Shown piece by piece: positions 28,380-37,873 of a stretch of 37,873 nt of DNA. The translations under genes and the position numbers were made by a program. The notes under the pieces were generated by a model. The model worked only from the letters and a program-made list of their open reading frames with translations. It did no database searches and had not been told where the DNA came from. The stretch is from Branchiostoma floridae. Taxonomy: Eukaryota > Chordata > Leptocardii > Amphioxiformes > Branchiostomatidae. The DNA lies in contig NC_049985.1 in the NCBI RefSeq assembly GCF_000003815.2, positions 18,070,988 to 18,108,860 on the forward strand, written 5' to 3'. Positions within the stretch are counted from its first letter, which is position 1. Every line of letters starts with the position of its first letter.

Positions 28380-29220
28380 AGGGGGAGAGATTGCTATATA
28401 CATGAGAAAGTTGGGGGCAAAGATAGTGAGAGATAGGGAGAAAGAGAAACACAGTGGATAGCAAGAGAGAGAGGCAGAGAGGATAGGCAGAGAGAAACAG
28501 CGAGAGACAGACAGAGAGAGACACACACAGAGACAGGCAGAGAGAAACAGACAGCGAGACAGGCATACAGAGAGAGAGAGACAGGCAGAGAGAAACAGTG
28601 AGAGAGAGGCAGAGAGAGAGACACACACAGACAGACAGCGAGAGAGACAGGCAGAGAGAAACAGATATAGAGATGCAGAGAGAAGCAGATAGAGAGACAA
28701 GCAGACAGAGAGAAACAGAGAGAGAGACACACACACACACACAGGCAGAGAGAAACAGATAAAGAGAGAGGCAGACAGAGAGAAACAGAGAGAGAGAGAA
28801 ACAGACAGAGAGAAACAGAGAGAAACAGAGAGAGAGGCAGACAGTCTGACAGAGAGAAACAGACAGAGAGAGAGAGAGGCAGAGAGAAACAGAGAGAGAG
28901 ACAGGCAGACAGAGAGAAACAGAGAGAGAGAAACAGAGAGAAACAGAGAGAGAGGCAGACAGTCTGACAGAGAGAAACAGAGAGAGAGACAAGCAGACAG
29001 AGAGAAACAGAGAGAGAGAGAGAGAGACACACACAGGCAGAGAGAAACAGAGAGAGAGAGAGACACACACACACAGGCAGAGAGAAACAGAGAGAGAGGC
29101 AGACAGTCTGACAGAGAGAAACAGACACAGAGAGAGAGAGGCAGACAAGGAAACAGAGAGAGAGATATAGACAGAGAGAAGCAGACAGAGAGAGCGAGAG
29201 AGCGAGACAGATAGACAAAG
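28380..29220. repeat. Purine-rich (AGAGAC/AGAA) microsatellite in Ig gene 1 intron 2
   Basis: About 840 bp of GA-rich repeats with ACAC inserts. The antisense Leu/Ser/Cys frames of 240-480 residues are low-complexity artefacts. Confidence 0.95.
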
Positions 29221-29241
29221 TGCTAACTCCACCGGTCTCAC

Positions 29242-29398
29242 CTCGGACCATATGACCTCCGCGCCCCCGGGAAACCCCACATGACATGCGTACACGCCGC
29301 TGTCGTCTGCCTGCAGTTTCTGTAGGTTCAGGTTACCCTGTTGATCCAAGCTCACCCGCCCCGGGACGTCAAGGACTTCGTTCTCGTCTTTATACCAT
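29242..29398 (-). CDS. Single-Ig membrane protein 1, exon 2 (Ig strands C to F)
   Basis: 157 nt, acceptor CTGTCTAG, donor GAG|GTGAGA. With the last two bases of exon 1 it restores RWYKDE, the strand C tryptophan. It then reads VSLDQQGNLNLQKLQADDSG and VYACHVGFPGG, the D-x-G-x-Y-x-C motif of a V-set Ig domain. The homologous exon of gene 2 is two codons longer. Confidence 0.85.
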
Positions 29399-29860
29399 CT
29401 AGACAGGAAGATGAGCGTTTGGTAGACTTTACAGCAAAAACGTTGTATAAAACAAACAGGAGTCCGAAGGACACAATCAATCATAAAGTAATGATGATAG
29501 TGTTTGCGATACATTATTTTTATGTTCCTGGTATTTCCTTAGCCCGACTTAATCGCATTGAAAGAAAACTTAACAAGCCTTCCAATTCCAACAATATAAT
29601 ATATAATATGTAATACTAATCATTACAAAACAACGCCATGTAATCATGGGAAGTTTCCGCCTTTTTCCCCTAACCTGTCGACAAACGTAGCATCGGTGCC
29701 CAACCAATGAATATAGGATCATAACACATGGACTGTCATTGTACAGAACGCTAAACATGCTTTCCAATGATGTAAAACAAGATTCATAAAGTCTTTTAAT
29801 TTGTAGATATGATCGAGCGGTGCCCGTAGTGCAGTGAGATACAACCTTTACTTGTCGTAC

Positions 29861-30039
29861 CTGATTACGGCTTCGGGAACATATTGCAGCATGAGTCGCG
29901 CATCGCAGGGCAGGTCCACCTCTCCGTCCACCGGAAAACTCGCCAGGTAGTGGCACCGGTCCAGCTGTTTCACCTCGCAGGCGGCGAACCGCGTGGTGCA
30001 GAGGAGATACAGCAGCCCCGTCCAACCTGCTGTGTGCAT
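29861..30039 (-). CDS. Single-Ig membrane protein 1, exon 1 (signal peptide and first Ig strands)
   Basis: ATG at 30039. The first residues MHTAGWTGLLYLLCTTRFAA form a good signal peptide. The Ig domain then begins, with VDLPCDARL giving the first disulphide cysteine (strand B). The exon ends ATCAG|GTACGA in phase 2. The three exons make 165 residues: secreted leader, one V-type Ig domain, one membrane helix. A surface receptor or adhesion role is inferred; no named family was recognised. Confidence 0.85.
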
Positions 30040-30150
30040 GGTCTATACGCGACACGTACAGGGCAGAGAGAAAATAAACATGTGGCGTGACCTTGGGGAT
30101 GTTCTATAGAACGCCATTGTTCTGCGCGTTCTATGGAACGGTGTGGAGAA
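30040..30150 (-). promoter_or_regulatory. Conserved 5' flank of Ig gene 1
   Basis: The flank is almost identical to 37460-37590 upstream of Ig gene 2, including the palindrome-rich GTTCTATAGAACGCCATTGT. It probably holds the promoter. In gene 2 the GAACGCCATTGTTCTG part is duplicated. Confidence 0.5.
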
Positions 30151-30670
30151 GGTGCGTTCCATGGGAGGGGGGCAAGGGTGGCCTTGGTGGGCCCTGTTAT
30201 GCCCATGCGAAAGGAACTCGAGTCATAGCGACCGATTTGTTCACTGGAAAGCAGTACCGAGCGTGGTGGAGGAACGTACCATCGAGGATCGGATGGGGCG
30301 CCAAACCGGGTGCTCATTATGATTGTCAAGAACAGACAGGGGAATTTCCCGCTTCAATGAAACTGTAAAAGTTTCCATGCTGTAACGTTATGGTGCGTTA
30401 ACTGGTTTGAGATAACTTTCGCAACCTGAAGTATTGGCGATGTCCCTGGTGCTGAAAGACTAAGATTTACCGCTATGACGTCACAAACTCACAGATATAC
30501 ATGTTACTTACAAAGTATTGTGTTCCTGTACAGGAATTTATATTGGGCCTGCTGGATGCTATTTTTATAAGTCAAGTCAAGTTTATTGCACAACGATTGG
30601 ATGAGGTACAACGTATGGCAAGTAACATGTATTACTAGCAGCAAATAATTAATGTTATGTCGGTGAGAGC
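30151..30670. other. Ig gene upstream region without other genes
   Basis: 30151-30370 still matches the flank of Ig gene 2 (37600-37790) in patches. No further coding sequence is seen. Confidence 0.5.
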
Positions 30671-30673
30671 ACG

Positions 30674-30740
30674 CGCGTGTGTGTGTGTGTGTGTGCAAGA
30701 ATGTAAGTGTATGTGGGGGGAGGGGGGGTAAGGGTATGTG
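30674..30740. repeat. (GT)n and G-rich tract
   Basis: GTGTGT run followed by GTGGGGGGAGGGGGGG. Confidence 0.9.
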
Positions 30741-30869
30741 TTGGAGTAGGGCTCTTCGGTTAGGTAGGAGTCTCGCTCAAGTTGAAACCGCTCAGGTGTT
30801 ACAGGTTCTTGTCTTGTTCAAGGAGAGTGGGGCCCAGCCAGCGTCTCCACCATACTGGGCCTGCTGGCC

Positions 30870-30871
30870 GC

Positions 30872-30912
<41 letters not shown>

Positions 30913-30918
30913 TGTGTA
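30870..30918. repeat. (TG)n microsatellite, left part, split by the TIR element
   Basis: TG repeat that continues at 32026 on the far side of the TIR element. Confidence 0.85.
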
Positions 30919-32025
30919 ACGCAAGGTTACCAGTTTACGGTCGATTTGTTAACAACGCAGTTTTGCGGAAAATGCGCAGGCAGAAGTTAGAAGTTCTCAT
31001 TTCGGAAGATATCTTAATCGGTCTGCCTCAACTTCAGTATGGCATCATATTTCTTCTGTTGGATTTATCGCCGTGCGAGCGTCTTTAATAAACAAGTCTG
31101 CAGCCAAGAATTCTTTCAGGGTGACCAGTTTACGGTCAGTTGGGTGTTTCTCCTTGGAGTTATTTTTCTAAAGGCCATATAATTGATCATTTCCCATAAA
31201 AAGTTCCCCAAGTAGTTCACTGAGATAAAACGATGGATGATTGTTTACATCGACACCATGCCGTGCACTTTGCATCGCCGCTAAACGTACCGGTAAGTCA
31301 TCTTTGCCCCAACAGAACATCACACCTAGCGCCATGCTGTTCCACAACTTGCCCAATGGTACTCATGACATCGGCGACGCATTTATATGTTTTTATAAAT
31401 CGTATAGACTGTTTTTGGCCTTGAAACGCGTTCAGTATACATACGGCTTCCTCACGCCGTGCCCTCCCCACATGAATTTGGCAAAAACAGCGCCCCTTAG
31501 CGATTTTCCCCTGCTCTCCAGTGCACAAGCCAGAAATGCATCGTCACGTGATGTAATATGGCGTTCGAAAACAACCGGCTCGGCGACGACAATCTTCTTC
31601 TTCTTCTTGTTTTCATGCAGTTTTTAAGACTTCCTTTTGATAACATACATAAAATCACCATGGATTCTTGAGATAAGAACTGCAGGTTTGGTTTCAGACG
31701 ATGTTGCAATTGATATAGAGTTTGTAGGATTTAGAAAGAGGGGACGAAGTTAGCAGTCGAGAATTACGGTAAAATCCGGGCCATCCATAACAGTGTTCTA
31801 CGATCCCATGTGTCAATTTGAATTGTTGTCAGGCTTTTCAAACGTTTAGTCGACTGCTTTGATGGATGCAAACATATGTCATAAATAAGACACATAAACA
31901 TAGATCATATAGACGTACTTCTTTCCTGCTGAAGAGAATTGTCTTTTTCACAATTCACCTCGAAGTCTGCACAAGCCCATAAGTGACCGTAAACTGGTCC
32001 TGCACGTAAACTGGTAACCTTGCGT
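30919..32025. mobile_element. 1.1 kb TIR element inside a TG microsatellite
   Basis: Left end ACGCAAGGTTACCAGTTTAC and right end GTAAACTGGTAACCTTGCGT are perfect inverted repeats. A subterminal GACCAGTTTACGGTCAGT lies near 31121 and its inverse near 31985. The flanks are TGTGTA and TATGTG, fitting a TA target duplication in a TG repeat, but other lengths cannot be excluded in such a repeat. No transposase is visible, so it is non-autonomous. Confidence 0.8.
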
Positions 32026-32040
32026 TATGTGTGTGTGTGT

Positions 32041-32079
<39 letters not shown>

Positions 32080-32165
32080 TGTGTATGTGTGTGTGTAAGT
32101 GTACGTGAGTGTAAGTGTACGCGTGAGTGTATCAGTGTACGTGTGAGTGTAAGTGTACGTGTGAG
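32026..32165. repeat. (TG)n microsatellite, right part
   Basis: TG repeats changing into AGTGTACGTG units of about 18-22 bp. Confidence 0.9.
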
Positions 32166-32183
32166 TTGGAGGTTGGGCGGCTG

Positions 32184-32226
32184 CCCCCCCCCCCCCCCCC
32201 CGAAAGCATGTTGGGGGGGGGGGGGC
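32184..32226. repeat. Poly-C / poly-G inverted pair
   Basis: A run of about 17-18 C, a spacer GAAAGCATGTT, then 13 or so G. It could form a hairpin or G-quadruplex/i-motif. Homopolymer lengths are unreliable in assemblies. Confidence 0.85.
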
Positions 32227-32289
32227 GTTGAAACCTGAAACCTTAGTTTACAAGCAGAACGTGGCCCCCAAATGTAGGAAATGTTCAAT

Positions 32290-32405
32290 GTTCTTTGACA
32301 AAAATGGCATTAGATTTAGCATAGTCTGTCAGCAAAATTTGTGCCTAAAAATACAGAAAATGGTGTTTCAGAGGGTGCAGATTTCGAAATTTCCCCAGAC
32401 CAACG
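32290..32405. repeat. Dispersed repeat, partner of 33800-33905
   Basis: TAGTCTGTCAGCAAAATTTG and GTTTCAGAGGGTGCAGATTT blocks match 33830-33895 with changes. Non-coding. Confidence 0.7.
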
Positions 32406-33225
32406 TTGCGACAGCTCGCACCTTCGGTACTCGAAATCGTGAAAATATCTTTGGGGGGCATCGTCCTCGCTAAGGCCTACGTCACATTACCCAGGGGGGT
32501 CCGCACGGTTTCTAACCGATGTAGGCCCCGGCCGGGCTCTGAAGCCGGGTAGACATCGGCTCACATAGTCACAAATCATTTTTTCTTCACGCGTCCCGAT
32601 AGAGGTCCCGGGGGGCTCCGGTGGGCATTCCGGTAGCTTTCGTGCAATAGTCGTATGCTTTAATCATTTATCGCTCGATGTACGGCAGGCAACCGTGAGC
32701 TGCCCTGGGGATGTCCACGGGTACCCCGTAGGGGTCTGGCAGTGGTTCGGCCGATTCACCCCTTGTGGACAACTGTATGGTCCCTGTCGTACGCCACGAC
32801 CGTCATGTTTCTTTGGGGGGGGGGTATATAAGCATTGGTTGGCTCGTCTTCCTTGACTTTTGCATGTGTGCCACGTAGTACTAATACCGGTAGAAGCGGA
32901 AAATGCCACTGCACTTCGACCGACAGGATGAGCACATGCCGCTTGCTCAACTCAGGCTGGGGGTGGCGACGGCTCGTCACCGTTTCATCCTTGTTCTTGC
33001 TACATTGGTAGTGGAAGAGGAGAGACAAGCGCAACGGCAGTGCCAGGGAAGAAAATGTTGAGTTAGGCTCCGAACCATGTTTTGGGTCTACGATACGCTG
33101 ATGAGCAAGCTATAAATGCGATAACATTCTTGCGACTTTAAGTCCTTTGTGCGCCTTATGCGTGTGGGACCTTCCATTGAGACGAGTACAAAGTGAGTTT
33201 TTTACTGATGATATTTCCCTAATAA
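32406..33225. other. GC-rich sequence without a recognised gene
   Basis: Patches of CCCGGCCGGGC type sequence and short frames with no family features. A G9 tract lies near 32815-32823. Confidence 0.5.
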
Positions 33226-33227
33226 TT

Positions 33228-33400
33228 TCCCTACCGGGAGCCCGGTTCATTTTAAGTCCGACTTAAAACCAACCGGGGGCCCACCCGAGGCCAAAAATAA
33301 CCCGGCAGCCGCTGGGAGACCAGCAGGACCCCGACCGGAAGAGCCAAAAAACAGCCCGTAAATTACCCGCCAGGGTCCCTATGTGGAAATGTGACCATGG
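33228..33400. repeat. GC-rich palindromic repeat, copy 1
   Basis: CCCGGTTCATTTTAAGTCCG followed by ACTTAAAACCAACCGGG is a near-perfect inverted repeat (hairpin). It is followed by AACCCGGCAGCCGCTGGG. It matches 33607-33780. Confidence 0.75.
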
Positions 33401-33606
33401 CCCAAATTGTCCTGTTTGATTACCGAGGGACCCCGTCAGCGGCCCTGGCGGTGTTCCGGGATGACACAACGGATGCAATAGTTTGCAATGCAAGAAGGTT
33501 GGGCCTGTACCGTCAAGTACTGCCGGGGTGCCGGGCGAGTACCGGGCGAGTACTGTAGGGGACCCTAGCGATGTATTCACGATTAGTTGACGGCTTTGAT
33601 TCGGCG

Positions 33607-33780
33607 TATTTTCCTGCCCGGGGCCCGGTTGATTTTAAGTCCGACTTAGAATCAACCGGGGCTCCGCCCGAGCCCCAAAATAGCCCGGCAGCCGCCGGGG
33701 GTCTCTCGGGGTCCCGCCCGAAATTGCAACAAGTCAGCCCCTAACCTACCCGGCCGGACCCCTTTGTGCAAATGTGACGT
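33607..33780. repeat. GC-rich palindromic repeat, copy 2
   Basis: CCCGGTTGATTTTAAGTCCG and ACTTAGAATCAACCGGGG form the same hairpin as copy 1, followed by TAGCCCGGCAGCCGCCGGGG. Confidence 0.75.
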
Positions 33781-33799
33781 TAGCATAAAACCATGTGTC

Positions 33800-33905
33800 T
33801 TTGTAACAGAATTGCCATAAACTTGGCTTAGTCTGACAGCAAAATTTGTCCGTCAAAACGCAGGAAATGTCGTTTTAGAGGGTCAAGATTTCAAATTTTC
33901 CCAGG
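33800..33905. repeat. Dispersed repeat, partner of 32290-32405
   Basis: TAGTCTGACAGCAAAATTTG and GTTTTAGAGGGTCAAGATTT; see the partner. Confidence 0.7.
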
Positions 33906-33940
33906 GGAGCATGCCCCCGGACCCTTGTTTGCTTGTTTGG

Positions 33941-34600
33941 CGATCCCACCCAGCAAGGCTACCTGGCCCGAACAAACTTCGGGAACACCTTGGTATGATA
34001 TCTTTTCCACATGGCTCAATTACACTCGAAAGAAAAAGAGACGCCGATATGTACCGCTTCAGATCCTTTATTTCTTCTTCCCTTTCTTCGCTTCCTTCTT
34101 AGACTTCCTCTTGTTCTATTTCTTCTTGATGAGCTACTCTGTCTCGGACGACGATTCGTCCTCTTCGCTACTCTCGTCCCCTTCACTCTTCTCAGCATCC
34201 CCTTCACTCTTCACAGCATCCCCTTTATTCTTCTCAGCCTTCGCGGCCTTCCCAGCGGCGATCGTCTGCAGGGCAAAGGTCAGTATAAGCCATTTCACGG
34301 ATCCAGATGCGCATGGACAGGTCAAAGGTGAAGGGTCACGAGACATAAACAAAACACGTGTGGACATTGTTTTGCAGAATGATCGACGGAGGGTATCTAT
34401 ATCCACAGAGCAGGATTGAGAGTTTTGATACAGGACTGTTTACAAGTCAGGGGCCGTAACCTTCGACCTGTGCGTGCGCCGCTTCATAACAGTTACGTGA
34501 AAAGGCGTGTCGAAATCTGCATAAAGAAGATCGCGTAAAAGTAGGCCGTAGGTAGTGTATAATGAATGTCAGAGCGAGAAGCGACTGTATATAGTGTATC
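33941..34600 (+). repeat. Segmental duplicate B (partner 25833-26811)
   Basis: The same blocks as duplicate A in the same order, without MITE 1. ATAATGAATGTCAGAGCGAG at 34560 also matches 27541, after MITE 2 of copy A. It therefore serves as an uninterrupted reference for copy A. Confidence 0.8.
34134..34265 (-). CDS. Possible acidic terminal exon (uncertain)
   Basis: After TTTGCCCTGCAG on the minus strand there is an open frame of 43 codons: TIAAGKAAKAEKNKGDAVKS, then repeated KSEGDAE, then SSEEDESSSETE and a stop. The copy at 25976-26105 has a similar end (DEDGSSSETEELIKKKKKK) but is frameshifted upstream. It could be the last exon of an unrecognised gene caught in the duplication, or a decayed remnant. 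Confidence 0.3.
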   Translation of the reverse strand, partial: TIAAGKAAKAEKNKGDAVKSEGDAEKSEGDESSEEDESSSETE

Positions 34601-34765
34601 ATGAATGAACGTCAAACCACCACGAAAAGTCCCTTTTCCCGCTACCGCGAAATTAAATTAGCCTGAGTATCATCCTCCGTATAACCGCTGGTCACGCTTT
34701 CGCTGCTACCACCGTGTAGCAGCGAAGGTCAGGCGAGATGGCGTTTCTGTTGGTATGATTTTTTT

Positions 34766-35041
34766 NNNNNNNNNNNNNNNNNNNNNNNNNNNNNNNNNNN
34801 NNNNNNNNNNNNNNNNNNNNNNNNNNNNNNNNNNNNNNNNNNNNNNNNNNNNNNNNNNNNNNNNNNNNNNNNNNNNNNNNNNNNNNNNNNNNNNNNNNNN
34901 NNNNNNNNNNNNNNNNNNNNNNNNNNNNNNNNNNNNNNNNNNNNNNNNNNNNNNNNNNNNNNNNNNNNNNNNNNNNNNNNNNNNNNNNNNNNNNNNNNNN
35001 NNNNNNNNNNNNNNNNNNNNNNNNNNNNNNNNNNNNNNNNN
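34766..35041. other. Assembly gap
   Basis: 276 N. It may hold the third exon of Ig gene 2. Confidence 0.99.
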
Positions 35042-35415
35042 TTGAGTTTAGTTTAATCCACAATTAGCCTCATAAGAGTCTACAGATTCATATTTACACA
35101 GATCCCGGTCTATCACACTAGATTGTACTTGTCTTTCTTTACCAAGTATGGTTTGAATACCAAGACACTGTAGCCAAAACGTGGTCTGAAATCACCAAAA
35201 GCTAACAGATTTACTATCGTATTTAAAGTGGTGTATGCAAAACGCGACGTGAACGAACTTCACGTGTTCATCCATGGTATAGGAATCCCCCACACCAAAT
35301 TTCAGCCCATCTGGCCTCAGAACTTTTTATCTGACAATGGCCAAAATGCCATAAAATCAGGTCTAGGCAGAAATTAAGAGGTCATCTTATCAGTCTGGCG
35401 TCGGCGACATTACTT
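35042..35415. other. Part of Ig gene 2 intron 2, no exon seen
   Basis: GGTCTATCACACTAGATTGT near 35107 matches the intron of Ig gene 1 (CGTCTATCACACTGAATTGT near 28329), where exon 3 starts 30 bp further on. Here no such exon follows before the gap. Confidence 0.55.
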
Positions 35416-35419
35416 ACTA

Positions 35420-36400
35420 ATCAATTAGAGGGAGAAATAAAGATGAGGGAAAGAGAGGGGAAGATTGGGAGAGAGTGATGTGAAGAGAGTGATTGAAGCA
35501 GAGAGAAGAAGAATTTAAGGAAAGACTGCGCGCGGAAAAGAATAAGGATGAGAAAGTGACCGAAAAAGAGCTAGTGAGGGAGAGCGAGTGGGAGTGGAGG
35601 AAAGAGATAGTGATAGAGAGGAGAGACAGAAAGATATGAATAGTGAGAGAGATCGTATGACGGAGGTTGGGGGAGAAAGATTGATGAGTGGATAGCCAGA
35701 GAGATTGAGAGAGAAAGAAGGAGAGATCGCTAGAAACATACGAAATTGTGATGACTGAGAGGTAGTGAGAGAGAGGAAAATGGAGAAAGACAGGAGATAG
35801 CGAGAGAGAGACAGAGAGAAACAGAGACAGAGAGAAAGACACACAGACAGAGAGGCAGACAGAAAGGCAGACAGAGACACAAAGAGAGAGAGAGGCAGAC
35901 AGAGGCAAACAGAGAGACACAGAGAGATAGAGAGAAACAGACAGAGAGGCAGAGAGAAACAGAGAGAGAGACACACAGACAGAGAGAAACGGGCAGAGAG
36001 GCAGACAGAGAGGAACAGAGAGAGACACACATACAGAGAGAAACAGACAGAGAGGCAGACAGAGAAACAAAGAGACAGAGAGGCAGACAGAGAAACAAAG
36101 AGACAGAGAGGCAGACAGAGACAAACAGAGAGAGAGACACACAGACAGAGAGAAACAGACAGAGAGGCAGACAGAGAAACAAAGAGAGAGACAGGCAGAC
36201 AGAGACAAACAGATTGACAGGGAGAAGCAGAGAGAAACAGACAGAAAGAAGCAGACAGAGAGAAGCAGACAGAAAGAAGCAGAGAGAGAGAAGCAGAAAG
36301 AGAGACGGAGCGAGAGACACACAGAGAGGGACAAGCAGAGAGACAGGGAGAATCAGAGAGAAACAGAGAGAGAGACAGAGTGAGACAGACAGACAAAGTG
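35420..36400. repeat. Purine-rich microsatellite in Ig gene 2 intron 2
   Basis: About 980 bp of AGAGAC/AGGCAGACAG repeats, the counterpart of 28380-29220. The long antisense Leu/Ser/Cys frames are artefacts. Confidence 0.95.
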
Positions 36401-36419
36401 CTAAGTCCACCCTGCTTAC

Positions 36420-36582
36420 CTGGGACCATATGACCTCCGTGCCCCCGGGAAACCCCACCTGACATGCGTACACGCCGCTGTCGTATTCCCGCAGTTTCTG
36501 CATTTTCAGGTTACCATGGTGATCCACGCTCACCCGATGCTTCCTCGGGGTGACCGTGATATCTTTCTCGTCTTTATACCAC
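36420..36582 (-). CDS. Single-Ig membrane protein 2, exon 2
   Basis: 163 nt, acceptor CTGTCTAG, donor CCAG|GTAAGC. It continues exon 1 in phase 2 as RWYKDEKDITVTPRKHRVS and contains YDSGVYACQVGFPGGTEV, the V-set F-strand motif. It is two codons longer than in gene 1 between strands C and D. The large number of amino-acid changes compared with the neighbouring introns could reflect diversifying selection, but this was not measured. Confidence 0.85.
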
Positions 36583-37280
36583 CTAGACAGGAAGATGAAG
36601 ATGAGGGTTTGGCAGACTTCACAACAAAAACATAGTTCCCAGCATCAAGGAAACAGGAGTCCGTAGGACACAATCCTTCATGAAGTAATTAATAGTGTTG
36701 GCCGTGCGGCATTAACGTTACCATTATTTTGTTCTGTTATTTTCTTAGCCTGACTAAATCGCATTGAAAAAACAAGACTTCAAATTCCAACAATATGAGA
36801 TATAGTATGTAATACTAATCATTAGAAAACAATAGCCGTGTAATCATGGGAAGTTTGCCCAACTGCTGACATATGCAGCCTCGGTTCCCAACCATTGAAT
36901 GTAGGATCATAACACATGGACTGTCATTGTACAGAACGCTAAACATGCTTCCCAATGATGTACAATACAATTCGAGCGAAATGAATTTTCCAAACTTCTT
37001 GTTTTATGTACATCCTAAAAGTGGTATCTCACTGCTCCGCACCGGTGCGGCACTGCGGGGTTCATTCACTGCGGCACTGTCGTGTTAGTTCCCCGATCTT
37101 GTATCATCTAGATATTGCGTAATACGTAAAAGTATGACTTAGAAGACAACAAAATAACGTTACACAAAACGTAAGAAAATTCGTTCTTTATCGCTGAAAA
37201 TCGTTGAGTAATCTTTCTGAACCCCACAGTGCTGTACCGGTGCCCCGAGTGCAGTGGGATACAACCTTTACTTGTCGTAC

Positions 37281-37459
37281 CTGATTACGGTTTGGGGCAC
37301 ATTCTGCAGCATGAGTTTCGCATTGCAGGGAAGTGTTGCATTTCCGTACACCTTGGAACTCGCCAGGTAGTGGAACTGGTCCATCTGTTTCAGCTCGCAG
37401 GCGGCGAACCGCGCGGTGCAGAGGAGATACAGCAGCCCTGTCCAACCTGCTGTGTGCAT
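37281..37459 (-). CDS. Single-Ig membrane protein 2, exon 1
   Basis: ATG at 37459; MHTAGWTGLLYLLCTARFAA signal peptide, then ATLPCNAKL with the first Ig cysteine; ends ATCAG|GTACGA. Exon length (179 nt) and phase equal gene 1, so this is a tandem paralogue. The third exon (membrane anchor) is not seen and may be in the gap or lost. In that case the product would be truncated or secreted. Confidence 0.85.
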
Positions 37460-37600
37460 GGTTTATACGCAACACGTACTGGGCAGAGAGACAACAAACA
37501 TGTGGCGTGACCTTGGGGATGTTCTATAGAACGCCATTGTTCTGCGCTATAGAATGCCATTGTTCTGTGCGTTCTATGGAACGGTGTGGGAAAGGTGCGT
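37460..37600 (-). promoter_or_regulatory. Conserved 5' flank of Ig gene 2
   Basis: Near-identical to 30040-30150, with an extra partial copy of the CTATAGAATGCCATTGTTCTG segment. Confidence 0.5.
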
Positions 37601-37873
37601 TCGATGGGAGGGGGGAGGGTCCAAGGGAGGTCTTGGTAGAAAGGAACTCGAGTCATACCGATTTATTCAGTGGAAAAGAGTACCGAGCTTTGAGCTTTGG
37701 AGGGCTTGTGGAGGGAGCCAAACCGGGTGCTCATCATGCTTGTCAAGAACAGACAGGGAGACTTTCTCGCTTCAATGAAACTGTAACGGTGGTAACGTTA
37801 GATGCTGTAACGCTAACGTGCCTTCCCTGTCACGACTTACGAAACATCATCTCTTTCATGAGATACGTTCACA

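Noticed and set aside
28078-29514. Antisense frame of 478 residues (and overlapping 245- and 297-residue frames) rich in Ser/Leu/Cys
   Set aside because: They translate a GA-rich microsatellite. Only the parts at 28134-28295 and 29242-29398 are real exons, and they are joined by splicing.
35417-36533. Three antisense frames of 267-316 residues
   Set aside because: Same purine microsatellite artefact in the second Ig gene; only 36420-36582 is an exon.
1-37873. tRNA or rRNA genes
   Set aside because: No cloverleaf with the B-box GGTTCGANNCC or rRNA-like stretch was noticed by eye. A covariance search would be needed to exclude them.

Overview
The window looks like nuclear DNA of a lophelet chordate, most probably an amphioxus (Branchiostoma). 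The reasons are spliced genes with GT-AG introns, a TPR protein of the kind greatly expanded in amphioxus, and intronic minisatellites that copy exon/intron boundaries (the 'mirage minisatellite' type I recall from the amphioxus Adh locus; recalled, not checked). Four runs of N (4476-5043, 19931-20090, 21355-21670, 34766-35041) are assembly gaps.

Left part (1-9540). The 5' end of a TPR gene runs leftward off the window (1-619). A rightward phytanoyl-CoA dioxygenase (PhyH) family gene has its last exons at 1067-1174, 7028-7156, 7504-7657 and 8074-8138. Its first visible exon is split by a 5.9 kb foldback-type transposon (1168-7030) whose arms are tandem arrays of a ~180-205 bp unit in opposite orientation. 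The insertion has a perfect 8-bp target duplication. Its ends also form a GT-AG intron that keeps the host reading frame, so this looks like an intron made by a transposon. Minisatellites follow.

Middle part (about 9.5-21.7 kb). This is an endogenous adintovirus/Polinton (Maverick)-like element. Rightward it has a protein-primed type B DNA polymerase with an apparent intron, a packaging ATPase, a small basic/hydrophobic protein and a putative minor virion protein. Leftward it has an adenovirus-type protease and a double-jelly-roll-type major capsid protein that runs into a gap. The polymerase and the ATPase each carry one frame break; capsid and protease are cut by gaps; no integrase or element termini were found. 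Head-to-head with the polymerase, across a promoter region of 150-bp repeats, lies an unidentified leftward spliced gene (10108-11748). All its introns are phase 1, and it ends in acidic, SUMO-interaction-like motifs.

Right part (22.2-37.9 kb). Five to six internal exons of an SLC23 (nucleobase/ascorbate transporter) gene run rightward, each accompanied by decoy copies of its own splice boundary. Then come TTAA-flanked MITEs, a ~600 bp segmental duplication, a 1.1 kb TIR element inside a TG microsatellite, and two leftward paralogous genes for a small single-Ig-domain membrane protein. The first Ig gene is complete (three exons, 165 aa). The second lacks a visible transmembrane exon next to a gap. 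Very long Ser/Leu/Cys reading frames here are only purine-rich microsatellites.

The genes do not form one pathway. The window is a mobile-element-rich accessory region in which a virus-like element, transposons and boundary-copying minisatellites have been laid into and between host genes.
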